A stretch of 64,000 nt of DNA from Gordonia terrae (GTDB lineage Bacteria; Actinomycetota; Actinomycetes; Mycobacteriales; Mycobacteriaceae), in the NCBI RefSeq assembly GCF_001698225.1, contig NZ_CP016594.1, positions 124,001 to 188,000 on the forward strand. The letters are read 5' to 3'. Positions 36,387 through 44,520 of the stretch are shown one piece after another (the first letter of the stretch is position 1; each line of letters opens with the position of its first letter). Under the pieces are notes generated by a model. The model ran no database searches, had not been told where the DNA came from, and worked only from the letters and a program-made list of their open reading frames with translations. A program made the position numbers and the translations under genes.

Positions 36387-36468
36387 CAGGCCGAATGCGG
36401 CATCCGCTCGGCCGACTACCGCCCGTTCTCGGTAGCGGCGCGGGCGGGTGGCGGCCGCGGAGGATGCG

Positions 36469-36915
36469 TCAGGAGACGGACGCGACAAGGACTCGCAGCA
36501 GTCGTCGAAAGGTCGTTGCCTGACTGTCGGACATGGCACCGTGGAGTAGCTCGTCCTCCACGGCACGTATCTCGGCCTGGACGCGCTCGTGCAGTGCATG
36601 CCCCTCCGAGGTGATCGAGACGGTCCACTGGCGATGACTGCCCGACCTCTCCCTGGACACGATGCCCCGCCGCTGGAGTTCGTCCAGATGTTTGCCGAGT
36701 CGCGTCGGATCTCGCCCGGTGCGTTCGGACAACGCACGCTGCGACACAGCCGGCGTCGCGGCGATCTCGCCCACGATGGCGTACTCCCACATCGACAGGC
36801 CGGCGGCCCGGAGGATCGGCTCCTCGAGGCTGATCAGGTGCGGGATCAGTCGCCCGAGAAGTGCGCCGAGATCGGGCTCCGCACTCGAAACCCGGTCGTC
36901 GTCCGCCATCGACAT
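36469..36915 (-). CDS. MarR-family transcriptional regulator
   Basis: 148 residues with winged HTH: LSMWEYAIVGEIAATPAVSQRALSERTGRDPTRLGKHLDELQRRGIVSRE in motif order, then a wing SHRQWTVSITSEG and dimerising C-terminal helices. A perfect palindrome lies just upstream (36925-36948) and most probably is its operator. Divergent from the gene at 37057, the likely target. Confidence 0.9.
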   Translation of the reverse strand: MSMADDDRVSSAEPDLGALLGRLIPHLISLEEPILRAAGLSMWEYAIVGEIAATPAVSQRALSERTGRDPTRLGKHLDELQRRGIVSRERSGSHRQWTVSITSEGHALHERVQAEIRAVEDELLHGAMSDSQATTFRRLLRVLVASVS

Positions 36916-36924
36916 CCCCTCTCA

Positions 36925-36948
36925 GATCGTCTACCGTGGTAGACGATC
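36925..36948. promoter_or_regulatory. Palindromic operator for the MarR regulator
   Basis: Perfect inverted repeat with arms GATCGTCTACC and GGTAGACGATC around GT, 10 bases upstream of the marR start and in the divergent promoter region. Size and symmetry fit a MarR dimer site; it would control both genes. Confidence 0.8.
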
Positions 36949-37056
36949 GTTGCGGCCGGTCACTCCCGCTCGATGCGGAAGCGTCCTCTCATCATCGCGG
37001 GCCGACGGGACGGATCGACAGTTCGGATGGGCACTGTCTTCGAGAAGGGGCGTCGG

Positions 37057-37608
37057 ATGGACACAGCGGCACTTCGGGCGACGACCGACGATGTCGGCGC
37101 ACATCTCTCCGAGATGACCGTCGGCGACATGAGCATTCCGGCCGCCGCCACGAACGGTGACCTCGGCGATCTGTTCGTGGCGGCCGTCGATCGAAACGCG
37201 CGTCTCACCGCGCTCCTCGCCGGCGATGAGCTGATTTCTCAGCGAGCTGCACCGATCGACAGGGCATCGTTCCCGTTGGTGGCGGACCAGTACGGAGGCG
37301 GTTTCGATCACCGGTACCGTCGAAGTGCCGGCCTGATGGTCGCCGCCTTCGCCGGAGTCCTCGACACGCACCGGGTCGTCGACCTCGACGGCACCCACAC
37401 AACCGCGGGAGCGCTCTACGAGCACGCGGTCCGCGATGCCTTCTTGCTCACGTGGAACATCGCCACCGCAATCGACATCCGGTATCAGCCGCGACCCGAC
37501 ATCGTTCGAGGGGTCATCCAGACGATGCTCTCGCACATCGAGGATGCCGATCTGGCAACGGCAGTCGACGTCCTCGTCCAACTGTCGGGTCCACACCGGG
37601 ACAAGTGA
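37057..37608 (+). CDS. DinB-like/mycothiol-dependent-type protein (uncertain)
   Basis: 183 residues from the ATG at 37057 (AAGGGG upstream; ATG at 37027 also possible). Helical, with TTDDVGAHLSEMTVGDM, LFVAAVDRNARLTALLAGDE, RSAGLMVAAFAGVLD and YEHAVRDAFLLTWNIATAIDI. The pattern recalls DinB/maleylpyruvate-isomerase-type proteins but the metal His set is not clear. It is transcribed away from the MarR gene across the palindrome, so probably under its control. Confidence 0.55.
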   Translation: MDTAALRATTDDVGAHLSEMTVGDMSIPAAATNGDLGDLFVAAVDRNARLTALLAGDELISQRAAPIDRASFPLVADQYGGGFDHRYRRSAGLMVAAFAGVLDTHRVVDLDGTHTTAGALYEHAVRDAFLLTWNIATAIDIRYQPRPDIVRGVIQTMLSHIEDADLATAVDVLVQLSGPHRDK

Positions 37609-37720
37609 GGAGTCGCGGTGGGACTGCGATGGAGCCGCGCCCGTCGGGTGTCGCCGTCCGCTCAGCTTTTTCTCAGGGGTCGGAATCGGCGGCTCGAGCC
37701 GCAGGCGTAACGTCGCGCGG

Positions 37721-39088
37721 ATGAGCGATTCCGCGGTCCGCAACATCGACCATCCCGACCAGGCGCCGGTACCCCGTAGCCGCATCGTGATCGCGTCGAT
37801 GATCGGGACGAGCATCGAGTTCTTCGACTTCTACATCTATGCGACGGCCGCGGTCCTCGTGTTCCCGGTCCTGTTCTTCCCCAAGGGGGACGACACCGCG
37901 GCGCTGCTGTCGTCGTTCGCGACCTTCGGTCTCGCCTTCGTGGCGCGACCCATCGGCTCGATCCTGTTCGGCCACTTCGGGGATCGCGTCGGCCGGAAGG
38001 CGACACTGGTGGGGTCGCTCCTCACCATGGGTATCGCCACCTTCGTGATCGGTCTGCTGCCCACGTACGACTCCGTCGGCTACCTCGCACCGGCGCTGCT
38101 CGCGCTCATGCGCTTCTGCCAGGGCCTCGGACTGGGCGGAGAGTGGTCGGGCGCAGCGCTTCTCGCGACCGAGACGGCCGAGAAGGGCAAGCGCGCGTGG
38201 GCGGCGATGTGGCCGCAACTCGGCGCACCGATCGGCTTCTTCTTCGCCAACGGTACCTTCCTGCTGCTGATGCTCGCCCTCGACTTCGACGCCGCGTCCG
38301 CCGACCCGGACCATGCCTTCATGACCTGGGGCTGGCGAATCCCGTTCCTGGCCAGCGCCATCATGGTGGCCGTGGGGCTGTATGTCCGGCTGAAGCTCAC
38401 CGAGACACCGGTGTTCGCGAAGGCCGTCGCCGACGGCAAGAAGGTCAAGGCGCCGCTCGCCGAGGTCGTCAAGACCAGCTGGCGTCCGCTCATCGCGGGC
38501 ACGTTCATCATGGTCGCGACGTACACGCTGTTCTACATCGTGACCACCTGGGTGATCTCGTACGGCACCGGCAAGGTGACCGACGAATCGGGTGTCAAGC
38601 TCTCCATCAGCTACGTCGACTTCCTGCAGCTGCAGCTTGTCGCGGTCCTCTTCTTCGCCGCGTGCGTGCCGATCTCGGGACGCCTGGCCGATCGGTACGG
38701 GCGACGTGCGTTCCTCATCATCATCACCGCCGCGATCATCGTGTTCGGCCTGTGCTTCCAGTGGCTGCTCGATCCGTCATCGATGACCGACGGAATGATG
38801 CTGTTCTTCCTGATCCTCGGGATGACGTTGATGGGGCTCACCTTCGGGCCGATGAGCGCGATCCTGCCGGAGCTGTTCCCGACCAACGTGCGGTACACGG
38901 GTTCGGGGATCGCCTACAACGTGGCGTCGATCCTCGGCGCCGCCGTGGCCCCGTTCATCGCGACGTGGATCGTCGCGGACTACGGCGTCGGCTGGGTGGG
39001 CGTGTACCTCGCGGTCGCCGCCTGCGCCACCATGATCGCCCTGCTCAGCGTCAAGGAGACCAAGACCGTCGACCTCACCGAGGTCTGA
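37721..39088 (+). CDS. MFS transporter of the metabolite:H+ symporter (MHS) family
   Basis: 455 residues, twelve membrane segments. Family motifs: SMIGTSIEFFDFYIYATAAVLVFP (helix 1, as in ShiA/KgtP/ProP-type carriers), GHFGDRVGRKATLVGSLLTMG (loop 2-3), FCQGLGLGGEWSGAALLATE (helix 4), GRLADRYGRRAFL (loop 8-9) and a C-terminal LPELFPTNVRYTGSGIAYN. Imports small organic acids or osmolytes with protons; substrate not determinable. Confidence 0.92.
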   Translation: MSDSAVRNIDHPDQAPVPRSRIVIASMIGTSIEFFDFYIYATAAVLVFPVLFFPKGDDTAALLSSFATFGLAFVARPIGSILFGHFGDRVGRKATLVGSLLTMGIATFVIGLLPTYDSVGYLAPALLALMRFCQGLGLGGEWSGAALLATETAEKGKRAWAAMWPQLGAPIGFFFANGTFLLLMLALDFDAASADPDHAFMTWGWRIPFLASAIMVAVGLYVRLKLTETPVFAKAVADGKKVKAPLAEVVKTSWRPLIAGTFIMVATYTLFYIVTTWVISYGTGKVTDESGVKLSISYVDFLQLQLVAVLFFAACVPISGRLADRYGRRAFLIIITAAIIVFGLCFQWLLDPSSMTDGMMLFFLILGMTLMGLTFGPMSAILPELFPTNVRYTGSGIAYNVASILGAAVAPFIATWIVADYGVGWVGVYLAVAACATMIALLSVKETKTVDLTEV

Positions 39089-39175
39089 GTCACGGGCGCG
39101 CTGCCGACCGGGATTGTCGGCGGCGCGGCGTACCGTCGAACGGGTGAATGCCCGTCCGGTTGCAGGTGAGGCGAC

Positions 39176-40693
39176 ATGAAGCTGACCGACGTCGTCCAGA
39201 CCTCCGCGGATGTCGCGCGCGACCGGTCGCGAACCCGTAAGACAGCGGTGCTCGCGGAGGCGCTCTCGGCGACGTCGGACGCGGAACTGCCGATCGTCGT
39301 CGCATGGCTTTCCGGCGAGATCCCCCAAGGGCGTCTCGGCGTCGGATGGCGGTCGTTGTCGAAACTGATTGCGGCACCCGCGGAGTCGCCGACTCTGGAG
39401 GTCGCGGCTGTCGATGCCGCCCTTGGTGAGCTCGCGTCGGCGTCGGGCCCCGGGTCGACGAAGCGCCGCGGCGAGATCATCGCGTCCCTGTTCGCGGCGT
39501 CGACCGAAGCCGAGCAGAAGTTCCTCGTGGCACTGCTCACCGGCGAACTGCGGCAGGGAGCACTCGCCGGCGTCATGACCGACGCCATCGCCAAGGTCAC
39601 CGGCCAGGATCTGGTGCTGGTGCGTCGGGCGAACATGCTGACCGGTTCGCTGCCGGAGACCGCGGCGCTGGCCCGGTTCGGGGCCGAAGCGTTGGCCGCG
39701 GTGGGCCTCGAGGTCGGTCGTGCCGTCGAACCCATGCTCGCGACCCCCGCCGACGATCTCGATTCCGCTCTCGCGCTCCTCGGGCCCGACCTCATCGTCG
39801 ACTACAAACTCGACGGAGCGCGGATCCAGGTTCACCGCAAGGGGACCGAGGTCTCGGTGTTCACACGCACATTGCGGAACGTGACGGCCAACGTGCCCGA
39901 CCTCGTCTCGGTGATCGCCGCGCTACCGTGCGACTCGGTCATCCTCGACGGGGAGACGCTGATGCTCTCCGACGACGGCCGACCGCGGTCGTTCCAGGAC
40001 ACCATGAGCCGCTTTGGTTCCGGGCCCACGGCGGCGGGTGAACCCGAACGCCTGCTCAAGCCGTTCTTCTTCGACTGCCTGCATCTCGACGGCACCGACC
40101 TGATCGACCGCCCGCTGTCCGAGCGGCTCGCCGCCATCGACTCGATCGCCCCGCAGCTGCGTATCCCGGCCGTGACGCGGCCGAGTGTCGAGGAGGCGCG
40201 CAACCACTTCGACGCCGCGATGGCCGACGGTCACGAGGGTGTGATGGTCAAATCGCTCGACGGCCTGTACGTGGCCGGCCGTCGTGGAAAGGCATGGCAG
40301 AAGGTCAAACCGACGCACACCTTCGACCTCGTCGTGCTGGGTGCCGAGTGGGGGTCGGGGCGTCGCTCGGGCTGGCTGTCGAACCTGCATCTCGGCGCCC
40401 GCGATCCGGAGACGGGGGAACTCGTGATGGTCGGCAAGACGTTCAAGGGCCTGACCGACGAGCTGCTGCGCTGGCAAACCGAGGAGTTCCCGAAACACGA
40501 GACGCACCGGGACTCGTACACGATCCACCTGCGCCCCGAGATCGTCGTCGAAATCGAACTCGATGGTGCGCAACGGAGTTCGCGCTACCCGGGTGGTGTC
40601 GCGCTGCGCTTCGCGCGCGTGGTCCGATATCGGCCGGACAAGACCGCGGCCCAAGCCGACAGCATCGAGGCGATCCGCGCGTTGTTGAAGTAA
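39176..40693 (+). CDS. ligB: ATP-dependent DNA ligase (LigB-type)
   Basis: 505 residues. N-terminal ligase domain (SGEIPQGRLGVGWRSL, GELRQGALAGVMTDAIA), adenylation domain with motif I YKLDGARIQVH (Lys211), motif III (DSVILDGETLM), motif IV (EGVMVKS) and motif V (WQKVKP), then an OB-fold domain ending SRYPGGVALRFARVVRYRPDK. Matches mycobacterial LigB (Rv3062 family), an accessory ligase. Stand-alone. Confidence 0.93.
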   Translation: MKLTDVVQTSADVARDRSRTRKTAVLAEALSATSDAELPIVVAWLSGEIPQGRLGVGWRSLSKLIAAPAESPTLEVAAVDAALGELASASGPGSTKRRGEIIASLFAASTEAEQKFLVALLTGELRQGALAGVMTDAIAKVTGQDLVLVRRANMLTGSLPETAALARFGAEALAAVGLEVGRAVEPMLATPADDLDSALALLGPDLIVDYKLDGARIQVHRKGTEVSVFTRTLRNVTANVPDLVSVIAALPCDSVILDGETLMLSDDGRPRSFQDTMSRFGSGPTAAGEPERLLKPFFFDCLHLDGTDLIDRPLSERLAAIDSIAPQLRIPAVTRPSVEEARNHFDAAMADGHEGVMVKSLDGLYVAGRRGKAWQKVKPTHTFDLVVLGAEWGSGRRSGWLSNLHLGARDPETGELVMVGKTFKGLTDELLRWQTEEFPKHETHRDSYTIHLRPEIVVEIELDGAQRSSRYPGGVALRFARVVRYRPDKTAAQADSIEAIRALLK

Positions 40694-40694
40694 C

Positions 40695-40772
40695 TCTGGA
40701 AGCCACCCGTGGAAACCGGACAGCCGCCGATATGTCGCCGGCCCGGCTCCACGGGGTGGTTTCCAGGAAACG
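40695..40772. repeat. Imperfect hairpin, family B copy 1
   Basis: Intergenic between convergent ligB and rskA. Outer arms CTGGAAGCCACCC and GGGGTGGTTTCCAG pair nearly fully, with further pairing inside. Related hairpins with GAACCGCCCC...GGGGTGGTTTC-type ends lie at 62492 and 63519. Probably also acts as terminator. Confidence 0.6.
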
Positions 40773-40778
40773 GCCCGG

Positions 40779-41666
40779 TCAGGTCAGCGACAACTGCGCC
40801 ACCGGGGTGGTGGTGGGCCGGTCCGAACCGCCGGGTGGTTCGACGGTGAACGCCAGCGTCGAGGCGGAGTTGATCCCGGACAAGACGGCGGTGGTGACCG
40901 GTTCGACGTCCTTGTCCGTCATCGTGCCGGCCGAGCGGGCGCCGTCCGGCCCGATGAGCCACATCTGATACACCGTCCCCGGTTGAGGCGGCGGGACCGA
41001 ATCCATGACCAGTACGCCGGTGTCCGCAGACTTCGCGAGGTAGACGGTGACGTTCCCGGTCGCGACCGGACCGCCGGTCGATCGCAGGTCCTCCGCGGAG
41101 AAGACCTGCTCGGCCGGTGAAGCGAGCGGGCGCACCTCCGGTTCCGGGGAACTCGACTGTCCGATGACCCACCCGGCGGCGCCGATGGCGACGGCGAGGA
41201 CCGCCGCGGCGGCGAGATATGTCCAACGGCGAGACCTGCGTCGGTCATCGGCCCCGGTCGCCGGGGAGCCGGCGGCGGATTCCGGTTGCCCGACGTCGGT
41301 GCCGGCCGATGCGGGGTCCTGCTGGGGCATCGGATGATCCGACGCGCCGGACACGACCGGTCCGGACGCGGACGCGCCGGCCGGTTCGGCGAGGTCCGGC
41401 GCGTCGAGACCCGCGTCGGCACGCGCGGCGGACAGGATGCGGTCGCGGAGCGTCGGCGGAGGTGGCGTGGCGGTGGTCTTGCTCATCGCGGCCAGCGCCT
41501 CGCGGGTCGCGCGGACCTGCTTGTCGAACAGTGCGCGGACATCGTGCGGCGCCCCTGCGACGCGCTCCTGGACGTCGCGTAGTTCGTCATCGGAGAGTGC
41601 GTCGAGGGCGACGAGCGGTGCCATCTCCAGCAGTTCGGCAGCGTCGGGATCGAGATGCTCAGACAT
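40779..41666 (-). CDS. rskA: Anti-sigma factor RskA-type
   Basis: 295 residues. N-terminal cytoplasmic zinc-less anti-sigma region (ELLEMAPLVALDALSDDELRDVQERVA), Ala/Pro/Ser linker, one membrane segment (YLAAAAVLAVAIGAAGWVIG near residues 148-168), then an extracytoplasmic RskA C-terminal domain with VYLAKSADTGVLVMDSVPPPQPGTVYQMWLIG recognised by its QMWLI phrase. The family normally follows its ECF sigma factor gene (sigK); no sigma factor lies upstream here. Confidence 0.9.
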   Translation of the reverse strand: MSEHLDPDAAELLEMAPLVALDALSDDELRDVQERVAGAPHDVRALFDKQVRATREALAAMSKTTATPPPPTLRDRILSAARADAGLDAPDLAEPAGASASGPVVSGASDHPMPQQDPASAGTDVGQPESAAGSPATGADDRRRSRRWTYLAAAAVLAVAIGAAGWVIGQSSSPEPEVRPLASPAEQVFSAEDLRSTGGPVATGNVTVYLAKSADTGVLVMDSVPPPQPGTVYQMWLIGPDGARSAGTMTDKDVEPVTTAVLSGINSASTLAFTVEPPGGSDRPTTTPVAQLSLT

Positions 41667-42016
41667 CGCGTGCCTCCTGCCGTCGTCGAACGATGTGTCG
41701 CTGTCCCCCCGAACGCCGCTCCCGGCGGGCGGGTGTCACGTTTCCGCGTGGGCCCGGAGGCAACGGGGCTGCGGCAAGAAGTATGACGTGCGCTGCGGGT
41801 GATCGGGGTATCCGGGCCGTCGGCTGAACGACTCCTGGTGGAGTCGGGCGCCGGTGGCGTGCAGCGAGAAATTGGCCATCGCCACCGGCGGCAGCGCCGC
41901 GTCCGTACCGGGCCTGGCGCTCGCGACGTCAGTCTGGGACCCGTGTGTCATGCCACCTGTTCGGATCCACCGGCGAGGCGGATGGGTCGGGGGAGGTCAG
42001 CGCGACGTTCGGTGGG
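41667..42016. other. 350-base stretch without a supported gene
   Basis: Lies upstream of rskA, where a sigma factor gene is usual. Only short open frames exist (for example 71 codons on the minus strand at 41736-41951) with no family resemblance. It should hold the rskA promoter. No remnant of an ECF sigma factor could be read in any frame. Confidence 0.5.
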
Positions 42017-42424
42017 TCACATCCGCACCGGCGTACCGCCGGGAATCTGCTGATCGGTCGGGACGATCTCGGCACCCAGCGGGAGCAGCGACACCGGAAC
42101 CATCTTGAAACTCGCGATGCCGAGGGGGATGCCGATGATCGTCAGGCACATCGCCAGGCCGGTCGTGATGTGACCGATCGCGAGCCAGAGGCCGGCCACG
42201 ATGATCCAGATGACGTTGCCGATCGTCGATGCCACACCCGCGGTCGGCTTGCGGATCACGGTTCGTCCGAAGGGCCAGAGCGCGTAGCTAGCCATCCGGA
42301 ACGAGGCGATGCCGAAGGGGATGGTGATGATGAGGATGCAGCAGATGATGCCCGCGACGACGTAGCCGATCGCCATCCACAGTCCGCACAGGACGAGCCA
42401 GATGACGTTGAGGATGGTCTTCAT
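42017..42424 (-). CDS. YccF-domain inner-membrane protein
   Basis: 135 residues from the ATG at 42424. Two copies of the YccF repeat: NVIWLVLCGLWMAIGYVVAG followed by IPFGIASFRMASYALWPFGR, and NVIWIIVAGLWLAIGHITTG followed by IPLGIASFKM. Four membrane segments. YccF (DUF307) proteins are small membrane proteins of unknown function found across bacteria. AGGAAT lies just upstream of the ATG. Confidence 0.92.
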   Translation of the reverse strand: MKTILNVIWLVLCGLWMAIGYVVAGIICCILIITIPFGIASFRMASYALWPFGRTVIRKPTAGVASTIGNVIWIIVAGLWLAIGHITTGLAMCLTIIGIPLGIASFKMVPVSLLPLGAEIVPTDQQIPGGTPVRM

Positions 42425-42514
42425 TCCTCCATTGTCCATGTGGTGCCGGCCGGTGGGCACAAATGCGAGACGCAGGAGAGCACCCGCGGGCCGGCACGAC
42501 ACTACGATGACGTC

Positions 42515-42769
42515 GTGGGTGGACGGCCGGGGCGTGCGCGGGAGGCGTTGTGGGCGGTGCTCGCCACCGTGGTGCTCGTCATCCGCATCCTGGCGACCAT
42601 CGCGCTCGTGCTGTTCGTGATCGGCTGGGCGGTCGCGGCGATCCGCGATTCACTCGACAACGTGTTCTTGTGGCCGTCGATCGGTGCGGGCGTCGCACTC
42701 CTCGTCAGCACCTATGTCTACGGTCACCTCCGCGCGCGCTATCCGCGGCACAACGGGTGGATCCCGTGA
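42515..42769 (+). CDS. Small two-helix membrane protein
   Basis: 84 residues from a GTG at 42515: VGGRPGRAREAL, then two hydrophobic segments (VLATVVLVIRILATIALVLFVIGWAV region and WPSIGAGVALLVSTYVYGHL) and a basic C-terminus. Divergent from the YccF gene with a 90-base gap. No family recognised. The open frame extends upstream over the YccF gene as an antisense shadow, so the start is a choice. Confidence 0.55.
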   Translation: MGGRPGRAREALWAVLATVVLVIRILATIALVLFVIGWAVAAIRDSLDNVFLWPSIGAGVALLVSTYVYGHLRARYPRHNGWIP

Positions 42770-42782
42770 GTGGTGCTGACCC

Positions 42783-42848
42783 CCTTGCTCCCTGAGCTGC
42801 GCGCGGAGTCCCGCCCCGGCTCGCTGAGTTGCGAATCTTGTGCTCCCT
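42783..42848 (+). repeat. Dispersed palindromic repeat, copy 5, left remnant
   Basis: Degenerate repeat CTTGCTCCCTGAGCTGCGCG and a second CTTGTGCTCCCT ending at 42848, where IS110 element 2 begins. The rest of the unit resumes at 44367. Confidence 0.75.
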
Positions 42849-42876
42849 AATCCGAAGAGTTAGGTGAGGTGGCTGC

Positions 42877-44115
42877 TCAGGCCGCTCCGCGGGGTGTGAT
42901 GGTGACGTCGTATCCGAGTTGGTGGAGCTCGTTGAGGGCGCGGTTTTTGGTGCGTTCGGGGTGGCGTTGCTGGTGGTAGTCGGCGCCGGGTTCGTCGTAG
43001 ACGACGTTGTCGGTGAGCATGATCCAGACCACGGTGAGCAGGCTGTGTTCGAGCGCGACGATCGCTTTGGGTTTGCCGCGCGAGCGCACCAGACGCCGGT
43101 ATTTGGTGTTGAGGAAAGTGCCTTTGTGACTGGCGATCGACAACGCTGCAGCCCCGAGAGCACCTTTGAGGTAACGGTTCCCCGGACGGGTTTTCACGTT
43201 TTTGACCCGTCCCGCGGACTGGTGCTGGCCTGGGCACACCCCTGCCCAGGAGGCCAGATGTCCTGGTGTGGGGAACTGGGACATGTCCGCGCCGGTCTCG
43301 GCGATGATCACATCGGCGGTGGTGGTGGAGATGCCCGGGATGGTGCAGATCAGGTCGCGCTTGGCCTGAAAGGGCGCCATCACCGTCTCGATGCGTTCGG
43401 TCAACGCCTCGATTCGGGTGGTGTGTTCGTCGATGAAGTCCAAATGCAACTCGACCAAGAACGCGTGATGGTCGGTGAAGCGGCCCTGCAACGCCTGGGT
43501 CAACAGCGGGATCTTGCGTCGTAGCAAGGCCACCGACATCTCCGCCAACTCGGCGGGATCGCGTTCGCCTCGGACCAGAGCGCGCAGCATCCGACGTGCC
43601 GAGACCCCGTTGATGTCGGAGGCGACCACCGACAGTTTGATCCCGGCGTCTTCGAGGACTTTCTCCAGACGCTGGATTTCGCGGCTGCGTTCGCGGGTGA
43701 TCGCGGTGCGGGTCCGGGTCAGATCACGCAACCGTCGGATCGGTTCGGGTGGCACGAACGAGGCACGCAATAACCCGTGCGCGGCCAACTGCGCCAGCCA
43801 CGCCGCATCCGACACATCAGTTTTGCGGCCCGGGAGGTTCTTGGCGTCGTGGGCGTTGACCAACATCACCTCGAACGGGGCATCTTCGAGGAGGTAGTAG
43901 AACGGTTTCCAATAGTCGCCGGTGGCTTCCATGACCACACACGTCACCTGCTCGGCGATCAGATAGTCCCGCAGCCGCAGAATCTCGCCGCACATCGACG
44001 ACCAGGTCGTTGTGTCCTGCACGGTCTTTCGTCCCGGACTAGCCAGGCGGACACAGACTTTCACATCCGATTTGGAGACATCCATCCCGGCGCATCGGGA
44101 ATGCAGCACTTCCAT
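42877..44115 (-). CDS. IS110-family recombinase (element 2)
   Basis: 412 residues, only distantly related to the recombinase at 31243. RuvC-like residues in AGMDVSKSDVKVCV, CVVMEATGDYW and GRKTDVSDAAWLAQL; C-terminal Tnp region CTIPGISTTTADVIIAETG, SWAGVCPGQHQSAGRVK (catalytic Ser region) and GNRYLKGALGAAALS. It looks complete. GGAGAC precedes the ATG. Confidence 0.95.
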   Translation of the reverse strand: MEVLHSRCAGMDVSKSDVKVCVRLASPGRKTVQDTTTWSSMCGEILRLRDYLIAEQVTCVVMEATGDYWKPFYYLLEDAPFEVMLVNAHDAKNLPGRKTDVSDAAWLAQLAAHGLLRASFVPPEPIRRLRDLTRTRTAITRERSREIQRLEKVLEDAGIKLSVVASDINGVSARRMLRALVRGERDPAELAEMSVALLRRKIPLLTQALQGRFTDHHAFLVELHLDFIDEHTTRIEALTERIETVMAPFQAKRDLICTIPGISTTTADVIIAETGADMSQFPTPGHLASWAGVCPGQHQSAGRVKNVKTRPGNRYLKGALGAAALSIASHKGTFLNTKYRRLVRSRGKPKAIVALEHSLLTVVWIMLTDNVVYDEPGADYHQQRHPERTKNRALNELHQLGYDVTITPRGAA

Positions 44116-44366
44116 CTCGGTCTCCTTTCGAGTCCTCGGAAGTGGGCTGCGGACGGGGCGAACAAATGCAGGAGTCTAATCCGCGTGCTCGTAGCAACAA
44201 TCCACGATTCCCGTGGCAGGCCCCGCGCCTCACACTGAGGTACTGGCTCTTCGGCACAAGGGAGGAATTCAAGGTCACCGCATCCCACCCCTCCACTATC
44301 GACCCCCGACACCGTGGTGACCAGCACAACTCTTCGACCCCCACGACGGGCGCCAGGCCGCAGATA
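44116..44366 (-). ncRNA. Candidate bridge RNA of IS110 element 2 (three guides readable)
   Basis: Non-coding segment upstream of the recombinase. On the minus strand, 5' to 3', it carries CTCCCT (44264-44259), equal to left target plus core; ACCTCAG (44241-44235), complementary to core plus right target; and CGGATTAG (44183-44176), complementary to core plus the adjoining element end. A left donor guide was not found. The CCTC...GAGG bases around the two target guides can pair, giving a loop. RNA ends are unknown. Confidence 0.6.
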
Positions 44367-44520
44367 CTGAGGTGCGAGGAGCGATAGCGACGAGCCACGA
44401 AGGGCGTGGTGAGGGTGCCTCGCCATGCCCTTCGTGGCTCGCTTCGCTCGCACCTCAGGGAGCATGGGGAGGCTCGCACCTCAGGGAGCATGGGGGCTCG
44501 CGCCTCAGAGGCGGAGGGAG
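44367..44520. repeat. Dispersed palindromic repeat, copy 5 (complete palindrome plus extra arms)
   Basis: The clearest unit: forward arm CTGAGGTGCGAGGAGCGATA, GCGACGAGCCACGAAGGG follows; a loop of about 25 bases; then reverse arm CCCTTCGTGGCTCGCTTCGC, TCGCACCTCAGGGAGCA. Two further partial arms (GCTCGCACCTCAGGGAGCAT and GGCTCGCGCCTCAGAGG) follow. It serves as the empty-site reference for IS110 element 1. Confidence 0.88.

Larger units (their letters stand above)
42847..44368 (-). mobile_element. IS110-family element 2, inserted in a dispersed repeat
   Basis: The left flank GCTCC-CT (core 42847-42848) and right flank CT-GAGGTGCGAGGAG (core 44367-44368) join to CTCCCTGAGGTGCGAGGAG, exactly the repeat as found uninterrupted at 10223 and nearly so at 31182. 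The shared dinucleotide is CT. The element is about 1.52 kb, with the recombinase on the minus strand, a 28-base non-coding end on one side and about 250 bases on the other. Confidence 0.88.

Noticed and set aside
41736..41951. 71-codon minus-strand frame upstream of rskA
   Set aside because: No ribosome site, no family resemblance, ordinary length for chance frames in GC-rich DNA.
44367..44520. CRISPR array
   Set aside because: The repeats are inverted and irregular with no equal-length spacers and no cas genes; they are arms of a palindromic repeat.
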